Source: an uncultured Chloroflexota bacterium (GTDB taxonomy: Bacteria > Chloroflexota > Anaerolineae > Anaerolineales > Anaerolineaceae). Taken from it: a stretch of DNA of 64,000 bases. Location: contig CACYHU010000050.1 in assembly GCA_902774215.1 (NCBI GenBank), forward strand, positions 1 to 64,000. The letters are read 5' to 3'. The notes under the pieces were generated by a model, which searched no databases, was not told where the DNA came from, and worked only from the letters and a program-made list of their open reading frames with translations. Both the position numbers and the translations under genes were made by a program. This document shows positions 9,482-17,836 of the stretch, one piece after another. Numbering within the stretch: position 1 is the first letter of the stretch; every line of letters starts with the position of its first letter.

Positions 9482-10126
9482 ATGGAAATCATGCCGGTCT
9501 ATGCGATCTCTGCGGAAACCGTCCAGCAGCTGGATCAGACACATCTTCTCCGGCGTATGCCGGAGCGGATGAGGCAGGCTGAAAAATACAGGTTCGAAAA
9601 AGACCGCCTGCTGTGTATCGGTGGGGGTATTTTGATGAAGCATGTCGTCGGGATCCGGGATGAGTCTGAGATCCGTCAGGGTCAATATGGAAAACCCTAT
9701 GCTACCGGATATCCCGGTTTTAATTTATCCCACAGCGGCGAGTGGTGTATTCTTTCAAAAGGAGACTGCGAGATTGGTGTGGACATCGAAATAATCGATG
9801 AAAAGAACCTGTCTGCTGCCTCCGCAGTTTATACCCCGCGTGAGCTGAACTGGATGAATGATGATCTGCTTGAACGGTTTTATCAGCTTTGGACATGGAA
9901 GGAGAGCCTGATTAAGGCTCTCGGGACAGGCATGTCCCTGGAACCGAAAACTTTTACCGTACTGCCTTTCATAGAGGGTCAGCCTGTTCATATGTATGGA
10001 AAGTCATGGTTCCCGGCTTCGGGCTCTATCGCCGGATATCGTTTCAGCGTGTGCGCCTCTGCTCCGGTCGGCAGCCTGAAATGGATTGAATTGCGTATAA
10101 CCGATCTTAAAAACAGCTTGCTGTAA
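9482..10126 (+). CDS. Sfp-type 4'-phosphopantetheinyl transferase
   Basis: A 214-residue protein, close to the size of Sfp. It shows the family motifs in order: KPYATGYPGFNLSHS, the Mg-binding GVDIE near residue 100, and the WTWKESLIKALGTG motif near residue 140. It moves phosphopantetheine from coenzyme A onto the Ser of carrier domains and should activate T1 and T2 of the synthetase that begins at 2344. It lies 49 bases after the hydrolase on the same strand and is probably the last gene of this operon. An AGGGA sits about ten bases before the ATG. A role for fatty acid synthase carrier protein is possible but the size and location favour the peptide locus. Confidence 0.93.
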   Translation: MEIMPVYAISAETVQQLDQTHLLRRMPERMRQAEKYRFEKDRLLCIGGGILMKHVVGIRDESEIRQGQYGKPYATGYPGFNLSHSGEWCILSKGDCEIGVDIEIIDEKNLSAASAVYTPRELNWMNDDLLERFYQLWTWKESLIKALGTGMSLEPKTFTVLPFIEGQPVHMYGKSWFPASGSIAGYRFSVCASAPVGSLKWIELRITDLKNSLL

Positions 10127-10475
10127 GCGGTTTAAAAATCCCGGAGTGATTCTTCAATGGAGCGGGTTGGTCAGATGTGAAAGGTGTTTACGCTGCTGAA
10201 GAATGATTGCCATGTCACCGGTTGACGGTTCCGCGTGCCGAACAACAGCTGTGAAGATGAGCTGCCGCCCGTGCACGCCTAACCGTCCCCTGACCCAGGT
10301 ATGGGTCAGTTTAATCAGTGTTTTCATGAAACTATTCCGTGAACAATGTATAATCAAATGAAAGCCCGGTTATAAATGGCGTGAGATACTGTACGCAGGG
10401 CGTTCCGTGAAATCCGTGAGAATGACGTCAGCAAAGCTGATGGTTTTGTTCTGATTCTTTCAATTAAGGGGAGAA
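10127..10475 (+). other. Intergenic region with a possible -10 box
   Basis: 349 bases without a convincing gene. A TATAAT at 10349-10354 lies 120 bases before the next start codon but no good -35 is visible at the right distance. A short hairpin (TGACCC/GGGTCA, 10291-10308) is present without a strong U-tract. A 67-codon frame on the other strand has no recognisable protein features. Confidence 0.4.
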
Positions 10476-10478
10476 ATG

Positions 10479-11879
10479 ATGAAAAGAAAATTGTTATGTC
10501 TTTTTTCCGTCTTATTGGCCGTCCTGAATGTGGTCAGCCTGGCGGCGGCAGCGGCGGATACCGCTGGAAATGTGTTTCTCAGTGACAGTGCTCCTGTGGC
10601 GCAGAGCGTGGAAAGGGATCTCTATTGGACCGGCGGCAGCCGTACCTTCAATGGATACAAGATCGGGAAAAGCCTGCTCGCCGCAGGGTGGGATATTACG
10701 ATCAACAATTCATCTGTCGGCGGCAGTCTGCGGGCAGGGGCGTATTCCATTGTGATGAACGGTGTGGAAGTGGAGGATAACATCAATGCCGCGGCTATGG
10801 AACTCAAGCTGTCCGATGTAGAAACGTCCGGTGCGTATCTCTACGGGAATGCGGTGAACTTCAGCGGTTCCGCGGACTATTTGCTCATTTCTGCCGGTAA
10901 CGTTACGCTTGACGGCAAGATCAGCGGCAATGCGGAAATTTACGGTAACCGTGTGGTCCTGGGCGATCATCTGAGGGTGGAAGGTACGCTGACAGTTCAT
11001 TCCGACAAGAAGCCGAATGTTCCTTCCGGCGCGCAGATCGGGACGCTGAATTTTGTTGAATCAAAATCCAGCGGCAAAATCGGAACAAATCCGTTTAAAC
11101 TGCCTGTACAGACAAGTCCGACAAAAGCGCCTGTTCAGGCCGTTCCCACAAAAGCCCCCGTTAAGACTGATCCTACAACAGCGCCCGCTCAGACCAATCC
11201 CACAGCGGTTCCTGCCAAGACCGGTACCACGACGGATAATGTTCCTGTTCAGACAGATACCACGGCAGATAATGTTCCTACTCAGACCGGTACGGTAACG
11301 GATAATGCTTCTGTCCAGGCTGATACCACCACAGATAACGCTCCTGCACAGAGTGAAGTCACCACTGAAGCAGCTCCTGCGGAAAAACCCGCAGACTCAC
11401 GTGTCAAAGATATTTTATTTGGTGTGCTTGGTGCATTACTGCTGGGTACAGTAATCTATCTGCTGCTGGGCGGAAAAGAGCTCCGCAGATCCGGTATGAT
11501 GCTGAAAGAACGGACGATCCCGATGCTGTGCACCGGATTCGCTTCACTGTTTGTGGTTCCCGGGGTTTTGCTGATCCTGTTGCTTTCCGGGTTCGGCGGG
11601 CGAAGTGCGGGACTGCTGGCAATGCTGTTTGTGATGGTTTGCATTTATTGCGTGACTTATACCGGGGTCAGTCTGGCAAATACCCTGCTGCCGCGGATCG
11701 CAAAAATCCGTGTGCTGAAAAATTCATGGGTCTGCTCAATGATCGGCGCGCTGTTGTTCTGGCTGCTGCGGCAGATCCCCGGCTTCGGTATCGTCCTGAT
11801 GATCTTTTCGATTATTTATACGATGGGGTATTTCCTTCAGACCATCTACCTGCGCATGAAGGCAGAGAAACGTCGTTAA
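10479..11879 (+). CDS. Exported beta-helix (bactofilin-like) protein with Thr/Pro repeats and C-terminal membrane domain
   Basis: About 466 residues. A signal peptide (residues 1-25, cut near AAAADTAG) leads to a beta-rich region (~35-195) with short alternating Gly/Asn strands such as SGNAEIYGNRVVLGDH, typical of polymer-forming bactofilin-like beta-helices. Residues ~205-310 are nine Thr/Pro/Ala repeats of 9 to 11 residues (types QTxPTxAP and QTDTTADNVP). The C-terminus holds about four membrane helices. I infer an envelope protein whose outer beta-helix is held off the membrane by a flexible stalk. AAGGGGAG ends five bases before the second of two adjacent ATGs, so the start at 10479 is preferred over 10476. 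Function not known; link to the peptide locus is unproven. Confidence 0.75.
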   Translation: MKRKLLCLFSVLLAVLNVVSLAAAAADTAGNVFLSDSAPVAQSVERDLYWTGGSRTFNGYKIGKSLLAAGWDITINNSSVGGSLRAGAYSIVMNGVEVEDNINAAAMELKLSDVETSGAYLYGNAVNFSGSADYLLISAGNVTLDGKISGNAEIYGNRVVLGDHLRVEGTLTVHSDKKPNVPSGAQIGTLNFVESKSSGKIGTNPFKLPVQTSPTKAPVQAVPTKAPVKTDPTTAPAQTNPTAVPAKTGTTTDNVPVQTDTTADNVPTQTGTVTDNASVQADTTTDNAPAQSEVTTEAAPAEKPADSRVKDILFGVLGALLLGTVIYLLLGGKELRRSGMMLKERTIPMLCTGFASLFVVPGVLLILLLSGFGGRSAGLLAMLFVMVCIYCVTYTGVSLANTLLPRIAKIRVLKNSWVCSMIGALLFWLLRQIPGFGIVLMIFSIIYTMGYFLQTIYLRMKAEKRR

Positions 11880-11957
11880 TTAGGTATTGGGTATTAGTTA
11901 TTAGGTTTTAGGTGATTTTGAATGCGGAATGAATGATTCCGAATTCCGCATTCACAC
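11880..11957. repeat. Heptamer-type repeat plus 11-bp inverted repeat
   Basis: The left part is built of degenerate 7-mers (GGTATTG, GGTATTA, GTTATTA, GGTTTTA). The right part is a perfect inverted pair, GAATGCGGAAT at 11920-11930 and ATTCCGCATTC at 11943-11953. It sits between convergent genes and could also act as a weak terminator. Related heptamer arrays occur near 28.3 and 50.1 kb. Confidence 0.6.
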
Positions 11958-12572
11958 TTATTTATGGGGAGCGGTTAAACGCTGCCCCTTTTTTCTTAAA
12001 ATCGAATTCAGCCATTTTTCGGATTCACGGCCGGGACGGACGTCAGGGGAGATCCATTGGTCTTCGATGAGGAGCTCCGGGAATTGCTGTAAAAATGGAT
12101 GAAAGGTTTCCTCTGTGAAATCCGTGTACCAGCGGCCGGTCCGTTCACCCTCAAAGGTTCCGTATTTGAAAGACGCGTAAATGATCCCTCCGGGATTGAG
12201 CGCGGTGATCATTCGCCGGAAAATATCCGGCAGTTCCCCGGAGGGCACATGCAGGACAGATGCGCTCGCCCAGATGCCGTCATATATCGCCTGGTCGTCA
12301 AGCTCTTCGAACAGCATCTGCCGCACCGGAATGCCGGTATATGCCGAGGCCAGTGCGCAGAGCTCAGGTGACCCATCGATAGGCGTGACGCGAAAACTCC
12401 GATCCAGAAACGCCTTTGTATCCCGTCCAGAACCGCAGCCGAGATCCAGAATATGAGCAGCAGGGGGAAGTATTGCCAGAAACCGGTCCTGTGCCGCGGA
12501 GAAATCAACCGCAGCCGTGTCAGCTGCAAATTGATCCGCGTTTTTTGCATAATATTGAAGTGTGTCAGTCAT
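11958..12572 (-). CDS. Class I SAM-dependent methyltransferase
   Basis: A 204-residue Rossmann-type methyltransferase. Motif I is ILDLGCGSGRDTKAF near residue 42; an acidic residue after the second strand (PIDGSP) and the loop ASASVLHVP match methyltransferase-11/25 type proteins acting on small molecules. The substrate is not evident. Its ATG overlaps the stop of the upstream zinc-ribbon gene by 8 bases, so the two are translationally coupled. Family assignment is firm, function open. Confidence 0.88.
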   Translation of the reverse strand: MTDTLQYYAKNADQFAADTAAVDFSAAQDRFLAILPPAAHILDLGCGSGRDTKAFLDRSFRVTPIDGSPELCALASAYTGIPVRQMLFEELDDQAIYDGIWASASVLHVPSGELPDIFRRMITALNPGGIIYASFKYGTFEGERTGRWYTDFTEETFHPFLQQFPELLIEDQWISPDVRPGRESEKWLNSILRKKGQRLTAPHK

Positions 12573-12963
12573 GTTTCACTGCCTTTCGTCCGGCCTGGCA
12601 TTCACGGCAATAATTCGGCCAGTGCCAGACATCCGAAGGAAAGGTGAATTCCTTCCCGCAGCCACGGCACTTTCTCGTGATCTGTTCGACGATGTGATAT
12701 TTCTTTCTGCACTCCTGACAGTAATCCGGCCAGTGCTGGACTTCCTCCGGAAGGGTAAAGGTCTTTCCGCATTTTTTGCATGTCCTCGTGATCATTCCGC
12801 GTTTCGACGAGGTTTTTTCCCTGTACTCCGGGCAGTAATCCGGGACCTGATTCCCGGAGGAATCGCAGGTTCTGGATAGCGTTGTCTGGTTCCGGGGTGT
12901 ATCCGCAGCTGTTTTTGTATCCTGTGTATTCCGGCTAAATAATTTCTTTATCCTGTCAAACAT
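12565..12963 (-). CDS. Small protein with three tandem zinc-ribbon repeats
   Basis: Starting at the ATG at 12963, which has GGGAGA about nine bases upstream, the protein is 132 residues. After a basic N-terminus (MFDRIKKLFSRN) come three similar units. The second and third carry two CxxC pairs (TCKKCGKTFTLP with DYCQECRKK; KCRGCGKEFTFP with NYCRECQAG) and share HWPxYC. The first unit (TCDSSGNQVPDYCPEY) has lost most zinc-binding Cys. It resembles the probable zinc-ribbon family found in many Clostridia. A longer frame reaches upstream to 13053 but lacks a ribosome site. It is coupled to the methyltransferase that follows. Possibly a nucleic-acid or protein-binding adaptor; no function can be given. 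Confidence 0.75.
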   Translation of the reverse strand: MFDRIKKLFSRNTQDTKTAADTPRNQTTLSRTCDSSGNQVPDYCPEYREKTSSKRGMITRTCKKCGKTFTLPEEVQHWPDYCQECRKKYHIVEQITRKCRGCGKEFTFPSDVWHWPNYCRECQAGRKAVKHD

Positions 12964-13336
12964 ATGTATATTCTCCCGCATGAAGTAAGAAAAGCATCGA
13001 ATAATTGCGTATAGACGAAAGGCGTTTTCAATTTTCAAATGATCTCTTATCATTTGATTTCAATTCTAACAAAAAATTTCAGGGATACAGCTTATCTGAG
13101 GAGAAATAAGGTTTCAATGGGAAATGACTGCGCAAAGGTAAGCAGTTATCGTGTGTTTTCATGAGCTGGAAAGCTGATATTTTGATTATTCTCATATCAT
13201 AATTCGCAATAGAAACTAAATTTATGAGTGGAATTCGTAATAAAATGAATATGGGTTGCGTCAACACAAATCATGATTATCGTGTTTTCAATTTAACAGC
13301 CTGACCAGGCAAATTTTTGAAAAACGGGGGTCTAAT
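12964..13336. other. Divergent intergenic region upstream of the magnesium pump
   Basis: 373 AT-rich bases between divergent genes, so it should hold promoters for both. I do not see a clear sigma-A promoter or a magnesium-riboswitch core. A GGGGG sits about five bases before the pump start. A 62-codon frame on the minus strand has no ribosome site and no protein character. Confidence 0.4.
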
Positions 13337-15955
13337 ATGGCAGAAAAACAATCAAACAACCAGTATCAGGTGGAAAAAAAGCTTACAGAAATCAGCCGCC
13401 TTACGGATGAAGAGATCCTGAAGCTTCTTGATACCGACCCGGAAGGGATCAACCAGGTGGAAGCAAGTGCCCGTCTTGAAGAATACGGGAAAAACATCAT
13501 CGATTCCGGTAATGAAAACAACCTGCTGGGACGGGTTAAAGAGGCGATCATCAATCCCTTTAATATCGTCCTGCTTGGTGTCGCCGGAATAACATTGGTG
13601 ACCGATGTCATCATCGCGGAAAAGCCGAGCTGGTCTACTTTCCTGATGCTGGTGGCTGTGATCCTCATTTCCGGGATCATATCCTTTGTGCAGACGGAAA
13701 AATCTAATAATGCGGCGCAGAAGCTGCAGAAAATGATCAGCAACCGTATCGACGTGATCCGCAACGGTATCGTTATGGATATCGATATATCAGAAGTCGT
13801 TCCCGGTGATATCGTAAAGCTGGCATCCGGTGACATGATCCCAGGTGATGTCCGCTTTATTGAGGCAAAGGATCTTTTTATCGACCAGTCACAACTGACG
13901 GGGGAGAGTAATCCCATTGAAAAATTTGCCGGTCCTGACCCGGAAGGAGATACGATTTCCGAACTGGACAACCTGGGATTCCTGGGAAGCAACATTGTTT
14001 CCGGCAGCGCGAAAGCCGTTGTTATTGCAACAGGCAACAAGACATACTTCGGCAGCATGGCGCGGAGCCTGAGTACGTTCCAGGAAAAAAGCAAATATGA
14101 ACAGAATATCGATTCCATAAGCAGACTTCTGATCAGGTTCATGATCGTTATGGTTCCGATCATTTTTATCGCCAACTTCATAACAAAAGGAAACTGGCTC
14201 GAATCTCTGATGTTCGGCATCACGATCGCGGTCGGGATCATGCCGGAAATGCTCCCGGTCATCATGACATCCTGCCTGGCCAAAGGTGCTGTAAATATGT
14301 CCGAAAAGCAGACGATCGTCAAGCGTCTCGGAGCGATCCAGATTTTCGGCGAAATGGATGTGCTTTGTACGGACAAAACCGGGACACTTACACAGGATGA
14401 GATCGTCCTCGAAAAATATATGGATGTTCTTGGCCGGGAAGACAAGCGGGTGCTGCGTCACGCGTTCCTGAACAGTTTTTTCCAGACAGGTTTGAAGAAC
14501 CTGATGGATGTGGCTATCATCAACCGTGCCGAGCGCGAAGAGCTGGGACACCTCAAGGAAGCATATATCCGGGAAGATGAGATTCCCTTTGATTTCAGCC
14601 GCAGACGTATGAGTGTGGTATTACGGGATAAAACGGGAAAACGTCAGCTGATCACCAAGGGCGCAGTCGAGGAGATCCTTTCCTGCTGCAGCTATATCGA
14701 AATTGAAGGCGAAGTTAAACCGATCACACAGGAACTGATCGAAAACGCGTTGAAAATCGCAACTGAAAACAACCTGGAAGGTATCCGCGTTATCGCGGTT
14801 GCTCAAAAGAACCGCGTACGGGAGGCAGGAGCTTTTAGTGTGGAAGATGAAAAGGATATGGTCCTCATCGGATTTGTAGGCTTTCTTGACCCGCCGAAGC
14901 CTTCCGCGGAATCCGCTATCAAGGCTTTAACCAGGAACGGTGTAAGCACTGTTGTTCTTACCGGAGACTCTGAAGGTGTTGCCATCAATATCTGCGGCCG
15001 TCTGGGAATTCCGACAGATTATACACTTACCGGGGCTCAGGTAGAGGAAATGGATGATACAGCGCTGCAGGAAGCCTGCGAGAAATGCCGCATCTTCTCC
15101 AAGCTTTCTCCTTATCAGAAACAGCGGGTCGTGAAAGCTTTTCAGACAAACGGTCATACCGTCGGGTATATGGGGGACGGCATCAATGACAGCCTGCCGC
15201 TGAAGCAGGCCGATGTCGGTATATCCGTTGACACAGCGGTGGATATCGCAAAAGAAGTCGCGGATATTATTCTGCTGGAAAAGGATCTGAATGTACTGGA
15301 TGAGGGCGTTATTGAAGGACGCAGGACCTTCGCCAACATGAATAAATACCTGAAGATGTCAGTCAGCGGTAATTTCGGGAATATGTTCTCGGTACTGATC
15401 GCATCGATTTTTCTGCCATTCCTGCCGCTGCTCCCGCTGCACATTCTTGTTCAGAATATTCTGAATGACTTTGCCCAATTGGGGATGCCTTTCGACCATG
15501 TGGAAGAAGAATATATTCAGCTTCCCAAAAAGTGGGACATCAGCGGGATCAGGAAATTTATGGTGTATTTCGGACTGCTCAGTACGGTTCTGGATGTGCT
15601 GTGTTTCCTTGCAATGTGGTATATCTACAAGTTCAACAGTGTTGAAATGGCGGGATTCTTCCAATGCGGCTGGTTCATGTTTGGCGTGATTTCCCAGACC
15701 TTCGTGATCCATACCATCCGGACGCCGAAGATCCCGTTTATCCAGGACCGTGCCTCAGGGCAGCTGATACTTTCTACTTCGCTGGTTGTCCTTGTAACAT
15801 TGATCATTGGCTTTACGGGAATTGCGAACTGGTTCGATTTACCGGTCATGATTCCGTCCTTTGGATGGTGCCTGGTCATACTGATGATCGTCTATATGGT
15901 GCTTGCACAGATCCTTAAGATCATTTATATCAAGATCAACAAGGAATGGGTATGA
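13337..15955 (+). CDS. mgtA: Magnesium-translocating P-type ATPase
   Basis: An 872-residue P-type ATPase, near the MgtA/MgtB length. Landmarks: actuator motif LTGES near residue 188, phosphorylated Asp in CTDKTGTLT near 346, GDGIND near 613, and about ten membrane helices. The stretch GIMPEMLPVIMTSCLAKGA before the DKTGT loop and NDFAQLGMPFDHVEEE near the C-terminus are typical of MgtA-like pumps rather than calcium pumps. It should import Mg2+ (or move a similar cation) at the cost of ATP in the cytoplasmic membrane. It stands alone, with a divergent neighbour and its own terminator. No mgtC or leader peptide was recognised. Confidence 0.9.
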   Translation: MAEKQSNNQYQVEKKLTEISRLTDEEILKLLDTDPEGINQVEASARLEEYGKNIIDSGNENNLLGRVKEAIINPFNIVLLGVAGITLVTDVIIAEKPSWSTFLMLVAVILISGIISFVQTEKSNNAAQKLQKMISNRIDVIRNGIVMDIDISEVVPGDIVKLASGDMIPGDVRFIEAKDLFIDQSQLTGESNPIEKFAGPDPEGDTISELDNLGFLGSNIVSGSAKAVVIATGNKTYFGSMARSLSTFQEKSKYEQNIDSISRLLIRFMIVMVPIIFIANFITKGNWLESLMFGITIAVGIMPEMLPVIMTSCLAKGAVNMSEKQTIVKRLGAIQIFGEMDVLCTDKTGTLTQDEIVLEKYMDVLGREDKRVLRHAFLNSFFQTGLKNLMDVAIINRAEREELGHLKEAYIREDEIPFDFSRRRMSVVLRDKTGKRQLITKGAVEEILSCCSYIEIEGEVKPITQELIENALKIATENNLEGIRVIAVAQKNRVREAGAFSVEDEKDMVLIGFVGFLDPPKPSAESAIKALTRNGVSTVVLTGDSEGVAINICGRLGIPTDYTLTGAQVEEMDDTALQEACEKCRIFSKLSPYQKQRVVKAFQTNGHTVGYMGDGINDSLPLKQADVGISVDTAVDIAKEVADIILLEKDLNVLDEGVIEGRRTFANMNKYLKMSVSGNFGNMFSVLIASIFLPFLPLLPLHILVQNILNDFAQLGMPFDHVEEEYIQLPKKWDISGIRKFMVYFGLLSTVLDVLCFLAMWYIYKFNSVEMAGFFQCGWFMFGVISQTFVIHTIRTPKIPFIQDRASGQLILSTSLVVLVTLIIGFTGIANWFDLPVMIPSFGWCLVILMIVYMVLAQILKIIYIKINKEWV

Positions 15956-15981
15956 CGCCTTGATAACCGTCTGAAGATATA

Positions 15982-16013
15982 AAAACAGTCTCCTGATTCG
16001 GGAGACTGTTTTT
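15982..16013 (+). terminator. Intrinsic terminator after mgtA
   Basis: Perfect stem AACAGTCTCC / GGAGACTGTT with a six-base loop followed by a run of T, 27 bases after the stop codon. The A-run on the other side would allow some bidirectional use. Confidence 0.9.
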
Positions 16014-16129
16014 ATAGTATGATAAATTTTTCCGTCTGTAAATTATTGAACGGGAATTAATCATAAATAACTTTTGCACAAATGAAAAAATGATATTATT
16101 TAAAAAAACTTGAAAAAGGAGTTGTATAA

Positions 16130-16841
16130 ATGGCAAAAACAGCAATTATTACCGGCGGTTCCCGCGGTATCGGTGAATAATTACCGCAGTGCCTCTTCAA
16201 AGGCGCTTTCTGACGCAATCGCGGAAAAACTTGAAAAACAATATGGTGTGGAAGCACTTGTTGTGAAAGCTGATGTCAGCAAATATGAAGACTGCGAAGC
16301 ACTTGTGAAGGCTGCTGTTGAACGTTTCGGCGACAAAATCGATGTACTGGTGAACAATGCCGGTATCACCAACAACTGCAACTGGATCGATATCACTCAT
16401 GAAGCATATGAGAATGTAATCAACACCAACCTGATGAGTTTCCTGCACATGACTCATCTGGTACTGCCTTATATGATCAATCACAGCAGCAAAGATAACC
16501 AGTGCTGCATCGTCAACACCTCTTCCGTTGGTGGTCTGACCGGCGTTATCAACCAGGCTGACTACTGTGCGTCTAAATCCGGTATTATCGGTTTATCCCG
16601 TGCTTTGGCATTGGAATTTGCCGGACGCGGTGTTCGCGTGAACGTTATTGCCCCGGGGATGATCATGACTGATATGCTGCGCGGCGTAAACCAGGATGAA
16701 TTGAATGCTTTGGCCGCAACGATTCCGGAAGGATATATCGGTGATGTTTCTGATATTGCCGGCGCACTTGAATATCTGCTGACTGCGCCGTATGTGACAG
16801 GACAGATCATTTCCCCGAACGGCGGTTTTGTTCTGCAGTAA
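16130..16841 (+). pseudogene. fabG: FabG-type short-chain dehydrogenase, broken by an internal deletion
   Basis: The true start is the ATG at 16130, behind AAAAAGGAG, giving MAKTAIITGGSRGIGE, the cofactor loop of 3-oxoacyl-ACP reductases, and then a stop at 16178. The rest of the protein continues in another frame from about 16176 (NNYRSASS) to 16841 and contains NNAG, the catalytic Ser (NTSSVGG) and YCASK. Compared with FabG proteins, the helix and strand between GIG and the NYRS segment, about 15 residues, are missing. The frame change fits loss of 44 or 47 bases. A complete downstream part with active-site residues suggests a recent event or an assembly error. An intact copy would be an NADPH-dependent ketoacyl or sugar reductase; no fatty acid genes are nearby. 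Confidence 0.8.
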
Positions 16842-16898
16842 AAAAAGGGCCTGATCAGGGACAGATCCGATTTTTATCCTGTTACTGATCCGGATTTA

Positions 16899-16946
16899 AA
16901 AAAACGGAGCTGCCGCACATTTTTCTGTGTGACAGCTCCGTTTGTG
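16899..16946. terminator. Bidirectional terminator between convergent genes
   Basis: An 11-bp perfect outer stem (AAACGGAGCTG / CAGCTCCGTTT) with a partly paired inner part, T-rich after it on the plus strand and A-rich before it. It lies between the broken fabG and the aldolase gene. Confidence 0.85.
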
Positions 16947-16984
16947 TTCTATCTGTAAATTCCGAATAGACCGGACGGGATTTT

Positions 16985-17830
16985 TCAGGCTTTTCCAACG
17001 GAGCCAAAGAGGGTGATTTTCTCCCTTACGACAGCTTTCATAGCGTTGATCTCATAGGCGATCAGATCACTGATGAAGCGGGCACCGGCGCTCAGTCCGT
17101 TTTCGATACCGATTTTTCCGGCACGGTCGATATCGGTGAAAATATTGACCTTGCAGATTCCTCGCCGGGCTGCTTCCCGAAAATCAAGATCAGAAAGGCC
17201 GCTGCCACCGTGCAGCACAAGAGGGACACCTGTCAATTGTGATATTTCAGAGATGCGGTCAAAATCAAGCTTTGGCGGGAATTTGTAATCTCCGTGAGCA
17301 TTGCCTACTGCTACAGCCAGACAATCAACGCCTGTTTTCTCCACAAAGTCCAAAGCAGTTTTCGGATCGGTGTAATAATCCTCAGGTTTTGCAAGACGTC
17401 CTTTGCCTTCGTTGTCCCCGACGTGGCCAAGTTCTCCTTCTACGGTGACGCCCATTGCGTGACATATTTTCACCATTTCAGCTACATTGTTCAGATTATC
17501 TCCATAAGATGCAGTTGAACAGTCATACATGATGGAGGTATAACCCAGCTTCAGTGCTTCCATGCAGCGATCAAAGGTAAGGCCGTGATCGTAATGGACC
17601 GCTACCGGAACATTTACCTGCTGCGCCATGGGGATCAGAAATTCAGCTACGCGGTTCAGTTCCATTTTGGGAAGAAGGATCTCAGCGGTACCAACGATCA
17701 CAGGCGCATTGAGCTCTTCTGCTTCTTCAATAACAGCGCGCGCCATTTCCACATTTACAGTATCGAAAAAGCCGACAGCATATTGGCCGATACGGGCTTT
17801 TTCAAGCATTTCTTTCATATTTACTAACAT
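16985..17830 (-). CDS. Class II fructose/tagatose-bisphosphate-type aldolase
   Basis: A 281-residue zinc aldolase, the length of GatY/KbaY-type enzymes. Visible motifs: HYDHG (catalytic Asp and first zinc His, near residue 82), EGELGHVG, GNAHGDY, LHGGSG and KVNIFTD for zinc and phosphate binding. It splits a ketose (bis)phosphate into dihydroxyacetone phosphate and an aldehyde in the cytoplasm. It starts 6 bases after the PfkB kinase stop, and its AAGGAG lies inside the end of that gene, so the two are coupled: the kinase probably makes the phosphorylated sugar that this enzyme cleaves. Whether the substrate is fructose, tagatose or a deoxyketogluconate cannot be told from sequence. Confidence 0.9.
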   Translation of the reverse strand: MLVNMKEMLEKARIGQYAVGFFDTVNVEMARAVIEEAEELNAPVIVGTAEILLPKMELNRVAEFLIPMAQQVNVPVAVHYDHGLTFDRCMEALKLGYTSIMYDCSTASYGDNLNNVAEMVKICHAMGVTVEGELGHVGDNEGKGRLAKPEDYYTDPKTALDFVEKTGVDCLAVAVGNAHGDYKFPPKLDFDRISEISQLTGVPLVLHGGSGLSDLDFREAARRGICKVNIFTDIDRAGKIGIENGLSAGARFISDLIAYEINAMKAVVREKITLFGSVGKA

Positions 17831-17836
17831 AAATTA

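Noticed and set aside
10154-10357. 67-codon minus-strand frame in an intergenic gap
   Set aside because: No ribosome site and no recognisable family.
13079-13267. 62-codon minus-strand frame upstream of mgtA
   Set aside because: AT-rich promoter region, no ribosome site, no protein character.
12964-13336. Magnesium riboswitch before mgtA
   Set aside because: The conserved core and stem order of the M-box could not be found by eye.
13366-14445. 359-codon minus-strand frame opposite mgtA
   Set aside because: Antisense to conserved P-type ATPase motifs; Ser/Ile/Arg-rich nonsense composition.
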